From Kingella_B sp963529665 (GTDB lineage Bacteria > Pseudomonadota > Gammaproteobacteria > Burkholderiales > Neisseriaceae), in the NCBI GenBank assembly GCA_963529665.1, contig CAUSAG010000002.1, positions 95,368 to 159,367 of the forward strand: a DNA stretch of 64,000 bases, read 5' to 3'. Position 1 is the stretch's first letter, and each line of letters begins with the position of its first letter. A program made the translations under genes and the position numbers. The notes under the pieces were generated by a model. It saw only the letters and a list, made by a program, of their open reading frames with translations. It did no database searches and was not told the origin of the DNA. Below are positions 17,040 through 24,817 of the stretch, piece by piece.

Positions 17040-17570
17040 ATGAAATACCGCATATTGTTATCGGCAATACTGCTTTCTGCATCCATATCGCCGCAAGCCA
17101 GCATCACTACCTTTATGGATGGGGAAACCTGTTATACGCGTATTGATGTAAAAAAAGAAGTGAGGCAAACCGACCCTTATCCGTCATGGTTACCCGTTTG
17201 GCTGCCGGACTGGTTATGGGATTGGCTGATAACGAAAAAAGTCATGCTGTATGCCAATCAAAAATATCCGTGTAATGTGGTGCAAAACCACGGTTTTATT
17301 TCGGTGGATGAACAGGGGAATGAACACAGCCCCGGCGTACTCATTGAATATACGCTGGATAACGGGGTGGTTTTTATGCTGAACGGACGAGAGGATATTT
17401 CAAAAAATTCAAACGGTGATAGAACCATTTCATTTTATCCCACGCTAAATGGCGAACCGCTGGATATGGCGGATACGGAAATGGAAGGGGATTTTGTCTG
17501 CTTCCGTACAAAAAAAGATGATTTGTGTGTGGGGAGAAACACCCTGCTGCCGATATATCTGCCGGATTGA
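17040..17570 (+). CDS. Exported protein of unknown function
   Basis: The ATG at 17040 gives 176 residues with a clear signal peptide (MKYRILLSAILLSASISPQA) and probable cleavage before SITTF. The mature part has four cysteines in two halves and a tryptophan-rich stretch WLPVWLPDWLWDWL, then mostly polar beta-like sequence. I recognise no family. The coding sequence is less GC-rich than its neighbours and contains no DUS, which would fit acquisition. Confidence 0.7.
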   Translation: MKYRILLSAILLSASISPQASITTFMDGETCYTRIDVKKEVRQTDPYPSWLPVWLPDWLWDWLITKKVMLYANQKYPCNVVQNHGFISVDEQGNEHSPGVLIEYTLDNGVVFMLNGREDISKNSNGDRTISFYPTLNGEPLDMADTEMEGDFVCFRTKKDDLCVGRNTLLPIYLPD

Positions 17571-17644
17571 TTTCCGAGTTTCCCACCGTCCGATTGGAGA
17601 TGCGTTAATTCGTTTGGTTGCGATGAGCGTATTTTCAACAATGA

Positions 17645-17686
17645 AAGGCAGCCTGAAAACGCATCAAACCGTTTTCAGGCTGCCTT
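17645..17686. terminator. Inverted DUS pair
   Basis: GGCAGCCTGAAAACG...CGTTTTCAGGCTGCC forms a 15-bp stem with a short loop. It lies between the exported protein gene and the methyltransferase gene. Confidence 0.6.
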
Positions 17687-17724
17687 ATGCTTGTTTCCCC
17701 AACCACACCACACAGGAGAGCATC

Positions 17725-18498
17725 ATGTCTAACAGCGACGCAAAAAGCCAAACAGGCCATCATTTTCTCGCCCAACTCGGCAAAACCCGCCTGCGCCCCG
17801 GAGGGCGACGCGCCACCGATTGGCTGATAGCGCAAGCGCCGTTCACCGCGCAAACGCAAGTGCTGGAAGTGGCGTGCAATATAGCGACCACCGCCATCGG
17901 CTTGGCGCAACGCTTTGGCTGCCATATTGAAGGCGTGGATTTGGATTTCAATGCGCTGGAAAAAGCCGAACGCAACATCGCCGCAGCGGGCTTGTCGCAG
18001 CTTATCCATGTGCAACACGCCAACGCCACCGCGCTGCCGTTTGCCGACAACAGCTTTGATGTGGTTATCAACGAAGCCATGCTCACCATGCTGCCCGTTG
18101 CCAACAAGCAGGCGGCGGTTGCCGAATATTTCCGCGTGTTGAAGCCTGGCGGCGTGCTGCTCACGCACGATGTGGTGGTGAGCGACACCGATAGCGAAGC
18201 GGCGGTGGAACGCCTGCGCGACACGATTAAAGTGAAAGTTACCCCGCTCACCGAAAGCGGCTGGCAAGATTTGTTCCGACAAGGCGGTTTTGCCGATTTG
18301 AAAACGCTGCGCGGCGGCATGACGCTGCTCTCGCCCGCAGGTTTGATTCACGATGAAGGCTGGCTGCGCACGTTCAAAATCATCCGCAACGCCTTGAAAG
18401 CGGAAAACCGCGAAACGTTTAAACGAATGTTCCGCACGTTTAACGATCCCGCGCAGAGCATGGGGTTTATTGCCGTGTGTAGCAGAAAACCCAGTTAA
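17725..18498 (+). CDS. Class I SAM-dependent methyltransferase (UbiE/Methyltransf_11 type)
   Basis: A 257-residue Rossmann methyltransferase. Motif I is QVLEVACNIATTAIGLAQRF (cysteine replaces the usual glycine), motif II is HIEGVDLDFNALEKAERN, and motif post-I/III are ATALPFADNSFDVV and RVLKPGGVLLTHD. The start is the ATG at 17725, which has a strong GGAG site 6 bp upstream; an open frame extends far upstream but covers a DUS hairpin. Its substrate (small molecule or lipid) cannot be told. Inverted DUS pairs bound it on both sides, so it is probably its own unit. Confidence 0.82.
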   Translation: MSNSDAKSQTGHHFLAQLGKTRLRPGGRRATDWLIAQAPFTAQTQVLEVACNIATTAIGLAQRFGCHIEGVDLDFNALEKAERNIAAAGLSQLIHVQHANATALPFADNSFDVVINEAMLTMLPVANKQAAVAEYFRVLKPGGVLLTHDVVVSDTDSEAAVERLRDTIKVKVTPLTESGWQDLFRQGGFADLKTLRGGMTLLSPAGLIHDEGWLRTFKIIRNALKAENRETFKRMFRTFNDPAQSMGFIAVCSRKPS

Positions 18499-18511
18499 AC
18501 AATAAGATAGA

Positions 18512-18540
18512 GGCAGCCTGAAAACCACTTTCAGGCTGCC
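18512..18540. terminator. Tight inverted DUS pair
   Basis: GGCAGCCTGAAA and TTTCAGGCTGCC separated by a few bases directly after the methyltransferase stop; a compact hairpin likely to terminate transcription. Confidence 0.65.
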
Positions 18541-18559
18541 CAAACATACAAAATTAGCC

Positions 18560-18799
18560 ATGATCACGATTGATGCCACCATTCACCGCCTCACCAAGCA
18601 ACTGCTCACCCAGCGCGAAAGCCGAGAAACCATCGCCACCCGAGCCGCGCAGCTTATCAAACAAATTGAGCGCAATGATGCCGCCGCCGTTAGCCTGCCC
18701 ATGTTTTCCTTTTTGCAGTATCTGGCGGGCTTTGATATGCCCGATTTTAGCCGAGACTATTTGTTTTCAATTAGACGATTTGCAACGGAAATACAGTAA
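18560..18799 (+). CDS. Small protein of unknown function
   Basis: 79 residues starting MITIDATIHRLTKQLLTQRE, helical and charged in the first half, ending IRRFATEIQ. No signal peptide or membrane helix. The ATG follows the hairpin at 18512-18540 by 19 bp. No family recognised; normal codon use makes it probably real. Confidence 0.55.
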   Translation: MITIDATIHRLTKQLLTQRESRETIATRAAQLIKQIERNDAAAVSLPMFSFLQYLAGFDMPDFSRDYLFSIRRFATEIQ

Positions 18800-18832
18800 A
18801 ATCCAACACCCCTAACCAAAGGCAGCCTGAAA

Positions 18833-19444
18833 ATGGAACACGCAAACACAGACAACACCCCAATCATCGAATCCCTCCCCTTCCCACCCTTTCTGCCGCC
18901 GCACGCCACCGTGATGCTGATGGGCACCTTCCCACCGCCCGCCGACAAGCGCAGCATGGCGTTTCACTATCCCAATTTTCAAAACGATATGTGGCGCGTG
19001 TATGGCATCGTGTTTTTTGACGACCCCAGCCATTTTCAGGCTGCCTCAGGCAAGCATTTTGATGCCGATAAAATCAAAGATTTTCTATGGCAACGCGGCA
19101 TCGCCTCCTGCCCCACTGTGTTCAAAGCCATCCGAGAACATGGCAACGCCTCGGACGATTTTTTGCAGATTGTGGAAAGCGTGGATTTGCCCGCCATCCT
19201 CGCGCAAATGCCCAAGGTGCAGCGCATCGGCACCACAGGCGGCAAAGCCACCGAAGTGTTAATCGGCAAGCTGCCCGGCAAAACCAAGCTGCCCAAAACA
19301 GGCGAAACCATCGCCTACCCCTGCGGCGAGCGCTCATTGCAACTCACCCGCCTACCCTCCACTTCGCGCGCCTATCCATTAAGCCTTGCCAAAAAAGCCG
19401 AAGCCTATCGCCGCTTTTTTCAGGCTGCTGGGCTAGTTGAATAG
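18833..19444 (+). CDS. Uracil-DNA glycosylase superfamily protein
   Basis: A 203-residue protein with the family-like N-terminal motif VMLMGTFPPPADKRSMAFHY, then YPNFQNDMWRVYGIVFFDD and a late LPSTSRAYPLSLAKKAEAYR, the leucine-loop-like segment of mug/UDG-type glycosylases. It probably removes a damaged or mismatched base, though its substrate is not defined. The DUS GGCAGCCTGAAA abuts the ATG directly. A second DUS is in frame as FQAA. The family assignment rests on these motifs only. Confidence 0.75.
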   Translation: MEHANTDNTPIIESLPFPPFLPPHATVMLMGTFPPPADKRSMAFHYPNFQNDMWRVYGIVFFDDPSHFQAASGKHFDADKIKDFLWQRGIASCPTVFKAIREHGNASDDFLQIVESVDLPAILAQMPKVQRIGTTGGKATEVLIGKLPGKTKLPKTGETIAYPCGERSLQLTRLPSTSRAYPLSLAKKAEAYRRFFQAAGLVE

Positions 19445-19453
19445 CCGCCATAC

Positions 19454-19496
19454 AAAGGCAGCCTGAAACTCACTTCGCTTGTTTTCAGGCTGCCCT
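19454..19496. terminator. Inverted DUS pair
   Basis: AAGGCAGCCTGAAAC and GTTTTCAGGCTGCCCTT separated by about 13 bp, between the glycosylase-like gene and glyA. Confidence 0.55.
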
Positions 19497-19563
19497 TAAT
19501 AAAAATTTACGTTACAATCCCGCCAGTTTACATTTCCCCACAACTTAGCAAAGGACGCATTGC

Positions 19564-20814
19564 ATGTATTCCAAAAGCCTCACCATCGCCAAATACGACC
19601 CCGAACTGCAAGCCGCTATTGAAGCCGAAAACCAACGCCAGCAAGACCACATTGAGCTGATTGCCTCCGAAAACTACGTTAGCTGCGCCGTAATGGAAGC
19701 TCAAGGCAGCCAATTAACCAACAAATATGCAGAAGGCTACCCCGGCAAACGCTATTACGGCGGCTGCGAACACGTGGACGTTGCCGAGCAGCTGGCGATT
19801 GACCGCGCCAAAAAACTCTTCGGCGCAGAGTATGTAAACGTGCAGCCCCATTCAGGCAGCCAAGCTAACCAAGCCGTTTACGCCAGCGTGCTCAAACCAG
19901 GCGACACCATACTCGGCATGAGCCTTGCCCACGGCGGGCACTTAACCCACGGCGCCAGCGTGAACATCTCAGGCAAACTCTACAACGCCATTACCTACGG
20001 CTTGGACGAAAACGAAGTGCTGGACTACGCCGAAGTAGAACGCCTTGCGCTGGAACACAAGCCCAAAATGATCGTGGCGGGCGCATCCGCCTACGCCCTG
20101 CAAATTGACTGGGCGCGTTTCCGCGAAATCGCCGACAAAGTGGGCGCGTATTTATTCGTGGACATGGCGCACTACGCAGGCTTGGTGGCCGGCGGCGAAT
20201 ACCCCAACCCCGTGCCCTTTGCCGATTTCGTTACCACCACCACGCACAAAACCCTGCGCGGCCCACGCGGCGGCGTAATCCTGTGCCGCGACAACACCCA
20301 CGAAAAAGCCCTGAACTCCGCCATTTTCCCCAGTCTGCAAGGCGGCCCGTTAATGCACGTCATCGCCGCCAAAGCCGTTGCCTTTAAAGAAGCGTTAGAA
20401 CCCGAGTTCAAACAATACGCCAAGCAAGTAAAAATCAACGCGCAAGCGATGGCAGAAGAATTGGTCAAACGCGGCTTGCGGATTGTGTCTGGTCGCACCG
20501 AAAGCCATGTTTTCTTGGTGGATTTGCGCCCCAAAAACATCACCGGCAAAGCCGCCGAAGAAGCCTTGGGCAAAGCGCACATCACCATCAACAAAAACGC
20601 CATTCCCAACGACCCCGAAAAACCCTTCGTAACCAGCGGCATCCGCGTGGGCGCAGCCGCCATCACCACACGCGGCTTCACCGAAGCCGATGCCCGCGAA
20701 TTGGCAAACTTGGTGGCAGACGTGTTGGACAACCCCAACGATGAAACCAACTTGGCAGCGGTGGCGGAAAAAGCCCAAGCGTTGTGTGATAAAAATCCCG
20801 TGTATGGTGCTTAA
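19564..20814 (+). CDS. glyA: Serine hydroxymethyltransferase
   Basis: A 416-residue PLP enzyme making glycine and 5,10-methylene-THF from serine. Motifs are IELIASENYVS near the N-terminus, NVQPHSGSQANQAVY, and the PLP lysine K229 in VTTTTHKTLRGPRGG. Length matches the family. A TTACAAT about 50 bp upstream could be its -10. It is the last conserved gene before the Rhs module array. Confidence 0.97.
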   Translation: MYSKSLTIAKYDPELQAAIEAENQRQQDHIELIASENYVSCAVMEAQGSQLTNKYAEGYPGKRYYGGCEHVDVAEQLAIDRAKKLFGAEYVNVQPHSGSQANQAVYASVLKPGDTILGMSLAHGGHLTHGASVNISGKLYNAITYGLDENEVLDYAEVERLALEHKPKMIVAGASAYALQIDWARFREIADKVGAYLFVDMAHYAGLVAGGEYPNPVPFADFVTTTTHKTLRGPRGGVILCRDNTHEKALNSAIFPSLQGGPLMHVIAAKAVAFKEALEPEFKQYAKQVKINAQAMAEELVKRGLRIVSGRTESHVFLVDLRPKNITGKAAEEALGKAHITINKNAIPNDPEKPFVTSGIRVGAAAITTRGFTEADARELANLVADVLDNPNDETNLAAVAEKAQALCDKNPVYGA

Positions 20815-20867
20815 TTAACGCAGCGTAATTTGCAAACAACAAAAGGCAGCCTGAAATCCATTTTCAG

Positions 20868-21005
20868 CAAGCGTAGCCTGTGTGGTAGTGTGTGTGCGGA
20901 ACGCACGCACGCGGTTTCGGCTTTCAGGTCGCCCCTAGCAGGCTACCTGAAAAAAGTACAGGCTGCTTTATAAAGGCTGCAAAGCCCTAAAAAAGCAGCC
21001 TGCAC
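20868..21005. repeat. Rhs-module header repeat, unit A
   Basis: Starts with an AAGCGTAGCC element and a palindromic GTGTGTGCG...CGCACGCACGCGG stretch. An inverted pair based on the Eikenella-type DUS AGGCTACCTGAA follows (left arm here altered to TTTCAGGTCGCC), then a hairpin made of two inverted AAGCAGCCTGCA sequences, the K. kingae-type DUS. Rhs homology starts at the next base. Related copies head each of the other modules. Confidence 0.88.
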
Positions 21006-21869
21006 AGCACCGACCCGAAGAGAACCGTGTTTATTTGGGACGGCAGCAGACTTGTCCAAGAATATAACTACAAAGGCACCTACACCTATATCTACACCGA
21101 CCAGGACAGCTACGAACCCCTAGCCCACGTCTTCTACAACAACAAAGACGAGAAGCTCTACCTGTCCTACTACCACACCGACCAAATCGGCATACCGAGG
21201 GAGCAGACCGACCAGTTCGGTAACCTGCTTTGGACGGGGGAGTATGACGCTTGGGGAAAACTGACCGCAGAGAACAAGATATACCCGAACGCGCATCAGC
21301 CGTTCAGACTTCAAAACCAGTATTTCGACCAAGAGACGGGTTTACATTACAACCTGTTCAGGTATTATGCACCTGAATGTGGTAGGTTTATTAACCAAGA
21401 CCCAATCGGGTTGTTGGGTGGGGAACACCTTTATTCGTTTGCACCAAATGGGCAAATGTGGATTGATCCTTGGGGCTTGCTTATTTTCCCTCCCAATCAT
21501 AAGGATTTATTTCCTGTGAAAGGAAATCAACAGCATACCGTGAAGATAACCATGCAAGGAAGCCGAGGGCGAGATTTCACTGCTGCATTTAAGGCGGCAG
21601 GGATTAGTAAGGCAGATGCGGCTGGCTACACATGGCATCATGTAGATGATTTTGACCCTTGCACAGGTGAAACGACAATGCAGCTTGTTAAAACTGATGG
21701 TGATCATAAACAAAACCATAAAGGCTCTGTGCATCAATTTGAAAAAGAATATGGGCTTAAATATGACACAAAAGATTCAGTTAAGACTAGTTACAAAAAA
21801 GGATGGCTAACAGGACGAGTTCCAAGTTATCTAAAAAACCAACCCAAATGTAAAAAAAATAAATGTTAG
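21006..21869 (+). CDS. Orphan Rhs C-terminal module 1: Rhs core end plus WHH-type nuclease toxin
   Basis: A 5'-truncated rhs. The frame enters from the header hairpin as DPKRTVFIWDGSRLVQEYNY, runs through core repeats (YYHTDQIGIPREQTDQFGN) and reaches the junction RFINQDPIGLLGGEHLYSF...WIDPWGL. After it comes a variable tip with AGYTWHHVDDFDPCTGETTM and H...NHKGSVHQFEKEYG, which fits the WHH branch of the HNH/Endo VII nuclease superfamily. The first possible internal start is a GTG at 21027. Without the full rhs it is probably a silent cassette or donor. The tip is AT-rich and ends in a lysine-rich tail. Confidence 0.85.
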   Translation, partial: STDPKRTVFIWDGSRLVQEYNYKGTYTYIYTDQDSYEPLAHVFYNNKDEKLYLSYYHTDQIGIPREQTDQFGNLLWTGEYDAWGKLTAENKIYPNAHQPFRLQNQYFDQETGLHYNLFRYYAPECGRFINQDPIGLLGGEHLYSFAPNGQMWIDPWGLLIFPPNHKDLFPVKGNQQHTVKITMQGSRGRDFTAAFKAAGISKADAAGYTWHHVDDFDPCTGETTMQLVKTDGDHKQNHKGSVHQFEKEYGLKYDTKDSVKTSYKKGWLTGRVPSYLKNQPKCKKNKC

Positions 21870-21884
21870 TTAGGAGCTTTAAAA

Positions 21885-22361
21885 ATGTTGGAATTTTATA
21901 ATTGCGAAAAAAGAATAACAGAACAAGAAATTAAAAAAATTGAAACCGACCTCGGGGTTGTTTTTCCGGTAGATTTCAAAAAGCACTATTTAACATGGAA
22001 CGGAGGAAGACCAAGCAAATCTCTGTTTCTAAATGAGGATATTGATTGTGATTATATTGAAATAAGAGATTTTATTCCAATGAAGTTTCATCAAGTTTTT
22101 GAAAATGACCCCGATTTTACTTTGGAGGGAAGGACTAAAAATGAATGGGAAAATATGAGAATTCCAGGTCATTTAATTCCTTATGCTTTTGACTGGGGGG
22201 GCAACTATATTTGTATTAATAAAAATGATGGGAAAATTTTTTTCTATGTCCGTGATGTATGGAGTAATAACATCAGTAGGGAAGCAAATTTTTCGAAAAA
22301 TTCAATTCTGATTGCTAAATCATTTACGGATTTCTTATCTCATTTAGAAATTAGTGAGTAG
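21885..22361 (+). CDS. SMI1/KNR4 (SUKH)-type immunity protein for module 1
   Basis: A 158-residue acidic protein, 15 bp after the toxin stop. The N-terminus EQEIKKIETDLGVVFPVDFK with HYLTWNGGRPS is the standard opening of the SUKH fold. It continues with IPYAFDWGGNYICIN and ends KSFTDFLSHLEI. SUKH proteins commonly neutralise nuclease tips of polymorphic toxins, and WHH toxin with SUKH immunity is a known pairing, so inhibition of the upstream tip is inferred. Strongly AT-rich. Confidence 0.85.
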   Translation: MLEFYNCEKRITEQEIKKIETDLGVVFPVDFKKHYLTWNGGRPSKSLFLNEDIDCDYIEIRDFIPMKFHQVFENDPDFTLEGRTKNEWENMRIPGHLIPYAFDWGGNYICINKNDGKIFFYVRDVWSNNISREANFSKNSILIAKSFTDFLSHLEISE

Positions 22362-22382
22362 ATACTATCTCCTGTCAAGCCC

Positions 22383-22526
22383 AAGCGTAGCCTTCCTGTG
22401 TAGTGTGTGTGCGTCCCGCACGCACGCGGTTTCAGCTTTCAGGTAGCCTTTAAGGAGACAAAGGCTACCTGAAAAAAGTGCAGGCTGCTTTTTAACGGCT
22501 TCAAAGCCCTAAAAAGCAGCCTGCAC
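22383..22526. repeat. Rhs-module header repeat, unit B
   Basis: Same order as unit A. The eik-type pair is intact (TTCAGGTAGCC/GGCTACCTGAA). The king3-type hairpin (22478-22526) has a perfect 17-bp outer stem GTGCAGGCTGCTTTTTA/TAAAAAGCAGCCTGCAC and a 5-bp inner GGCTT/AAGCC stem. Confidence 0.88.
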
Positions 22527-23237
22527 CCTATCGACCAAATCGGCATTCCGAGGGAGCAGACCGACCAGTTCGGCAACCTGCTATGGACGGGGGAGTATGA
22601 TGCGTGGGGAAAATTAACCGCAGAGAACAAGATATACCCGAACGCCCATCAGCCGTTCCGATTGCAAAACCAGTACTGCGATGAAGAGACGGGGTTGCAT
22701 TACAACCTGATGCGGTACTACGACCCGAACTGCGGAAGGTTTGTGAATCAAGACCCGATTAAATTATTTGGCGGGGAGCATTTGTATGGGTTTGCGCCAA
22801 ATGCTCAGATGTGGGTTGATCCATTGGGATTGAATGTTAAAACAGGGGAAGGTCGGGTGCATATTACCTATATTGGAACAAAAAAATGTAGGAAAAACGG
22901 TAAAAACGTAACCCTTACTTATATCGGTTATGCCAGCAAAGAGATAAAAGATGGCAAAGTCCCTTCTGTGGAAGAAATTTTAAAACACAGATACCCTGAT
23001 TTTCAGGCAGCAGGCTTTACCGATAAGCCTCAAGTAGTGTATTGCGGCAAAAATAAGGCAGGTAAGCATACCGCACGTGGTTTGGAACAGCATTTGTTTG
23101 AAAAAAGAGGAGGCTTAGCTCAAACCTGCAATCAGCAAAATCCCGTAGGGAAGAATAATGAGAATAGGGACAGCTACAAACTTGCGGCAAGCAAAGTACA
23201 AGACTCCATCGGTAAATGTAAGGAAGTATCATGCTAA
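22527..23237 (+). CDS. Orphan Rhs C-terminal module 2: Rhs core end plus unidentified toxin tip
   Basis: Reads from the hairpin as DQIGIPREQTDQFGNLLWTG through the core end RFVNQDPIKLFGGEHLYGF...WVDPLGL, then a basic tip of ~135 residues. The tip contains GRVHITYIGTKKCRK, VVYCGKNKAGKHTARGLEQH and NQQNPVGKNNENRDSY. Conserved-looking R/E/H/N residues in the latter part suggest a nuclease, possibly GIY-YIG/URI-like, but I cannot assign it firmly. No good start codon (a TTG at 22662 lies inside the core), so it is a silent cassette unless recombined. It overlaps its immunity gene by 7 bp. Confidence 0.75.
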   Translation, partial: PIDQIGIPREQTDQFGNLLWTGEYDAWGKLTAENKIYPNAHQPFRLQNQYCDEETGLHYNLMRYYDPNCGRFVNQDPIKLFGGEHLYGFAPNAQMWVDPLGLNVKTGEGRVHITYIGTKKCRKNGKNVTLTYIGYASKEIKDGKVPSVEEILKHRYPDFQAAGFTDKPQVVYCGKNKAGKHTARGLEQHLFEKRGGLAQTCNQQNPVGKNNENRDSYKLAASKVQDSIGKCKEVSC

Positions 23238-23845
23238 AGAGAATTCATGAAGTAAAAGATAAGGTTTTTTGTATCCGTTTGGATGACAATATTTATACGT
23301 TAGCCCAATACCGTGGCAATACCTATTATGAATTTTTTGATATTTTCTTCACGAAGCCGGAAGAAAAACGGTTTCCCGTTGTGGATTTGAATACTGTTGA
23401 TGTATTGATGACCTTATCCTGCGCCACTAACAGGTTTAAAAACTTCTTTCTTCGCGCGGAGAAAAAAGTCATTCCCAACCAAAGGCCACTACAAAATATG
23501 TTTTTGACTATCGGTCATATGGTTATGGTCAATGCCTTCAATGATGCACCAAATAAAATGCCTTTGGAAGTGTCGCTTATCCGAACTGATGTATTGACTA
23601 ACAGCCTTGCTTACGAAGTTATTATTGAAAAAGTGGACGGTATTGCCGACCAGGAAATCATCGACAAGTATCAATTTAGCGGCATGATTGGTGATTCTGA
23701 AGAATTGCGGGAACAATTACTGCGTTATGTGCAGGAGGGTATTTTATGGGGAGCAGATAAAGAGCATTCTTTTCCCGAAGCCAAGCCACGCGTGCGTCCC
23801 AAACCGCCGATTATCCCTTTTGCACAATTACTTGAATGTAAATGA
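23231..23845 (+). CDS. Immunity-like protein for module 2 (Imm26-like)
   Basis: 204 residues starting at an ATG inside the last codons of the toxin. The N-terminus KDKVFCIRLDDNIYTLAQY with YEFFDIFF resembles the Imm26 family of polymorphic-toxin immunity proteins. The tail is proline-rich (KPRVRPKPPIIPFAQL). No signal peptide, so cytoplasmic, as expected for a nuclease antidote. Family assignment is tentative; position argues strongly for immunity. Confidence 0.7.
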   Translation: MLKRIHEVKDKVFCIRLDDNIYTLAQYRGNTYYEFFDIFFTKPEEKRFPVVDLNTVDVLMTLSCATNRFKNFFLRAEKKVIPNQRPLQNMFLTIGHMVMVNAFNDAPNKMPLEVSLIRTDVLTNSLAYEVIIEKVDGIADQEIIDKYQFSGMIGDSEELREQLLRYVQEGILWGADKEHSFPEAKPRVRPKPPIIPFAQLLECK

Positions 23846-23848
23846 CAA

Positions 23849-23995
23849 GCAAGCGTAGCCCGCGCGGTAGGGTGTGTGCGGAACGCACGCACGCGATTTC
23901 AGCCTTCAGGTAGCCTTTAAGGAGACAAAGGCTACCTGAAAAAAAGTGCAGGCTGCTTTTTAAAGGCTTCAAAGCCCTAAAAAAGCAGCCTGCAC
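23849..23995. repeat. Rhs-module header repeat, unit C
   Basis: Same elements in the same order: CAAGCGTAGCC, a GTGTGTGCG/CGCACGCAC palindrome, eik-type DUS pair, king3-type DUS hairpin ending TGCAC at 23995, where Rhs homology begins. Confidence 0.88.
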
Positions 23996-24802
23996 TCCAC
24001 CGACCAAGACAGCTACGAACCCTTAGCCCACGTCTTCTACAACAACAAAGACGAGAAACTCTACCTGTCCTACTACCACACCGACCAAATCGGCATACCG
24101 AGGGAACAGACCGACCAGTTCGGCAACCTGCTGTGGACGGGGGAGTATGATGCTTGGGGCAGCCTGCAACGGGAAAAGAAAATCTATCCCAATGCCCATC
24201 AGCCGTTCAGACTGCAGAACCAGTATTTCGACCAAGAGACGGGTTTACATTACAACCTGTTCAGGTATTATGCGCCGGAGTGCGGTAGGTTTATTAACCA
24301 AGACCCGATTGGGTTGGCTGGTGGGGACAATCTCTATGCGTTTGCGCCGAATGCATAAGGATGGATTGATATATTTGGATTATCGAAATGTAAAAAAATC
24401 TGCTTGGAAATTAAAAATCGATTACAGGAAATTGTGAAAGAACAACAAAAAGCATTAGCTTCTGCAAAGAACAACGGGTTAACACACTCACAGAAAACCC
24501 ACGTCGAAAGTAATCCTTGGGCATTTGCTATGCATTATGGTACACAGTTAGATACTGCTGTAAAAGAAGCTGCTAGAAATGATACAAAACTTAAAAGTCT
24601 GGGTGTATCTGTAACAGAAAGAGGAAAACATTCCTCTGCAAAGGGTAAGGGTCTAATTCCAGATTTCACAGGCCCAAACTCAAAATGTAAATGGTTTGAT
24701 TTAACAACGAAAAAATCATGGGCTAGACATCTGTCCAAATATAAAGATGCCATTGGTGCAGGAATGTTAGTCAAATATAAAACACCCGTCAGAAGTTTCT
24801 AG
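23996..24802 (+). pseudogene. Orphan Rhs C-terminal module 3, nonsense codon at the core/tip junction
   Basis: Rhs core runs DQDSYEPLAHVFYNNKDEKL to RFINQDPIGLAGGDNLYAF and APNA, where TAA at 24356-24358 replaces the glutamine codon expected by comparison with module 2. The same frame continues GWIDIFGLSKCKK into a lysine-rich tip. The tip has HYGTQLDTAVKEAARND, GKGLIPDFTGPNSKCKWFDL and TTKKSWARHLSKY, which looks like a PD-(D/E)XK restriction-endonuclease-fold toxin (PDF...FDLTT). A TTG at 24404 could give a free tip of ~130 residues. The nonsense codon would disarm the module if it recombined intact. Confidence 0.75.
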
Positions 24803-24817
24803 ACAAAAGGAATAAAA

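Noticed and set aside
17449..17724. Long upstream extension of the methyltransferase at 17725
   Set aside because: It overlaps the exported-protein gene in another frame and a DUS hairpin; the ATG at 17725 has a good GGAG site and starts the domain.
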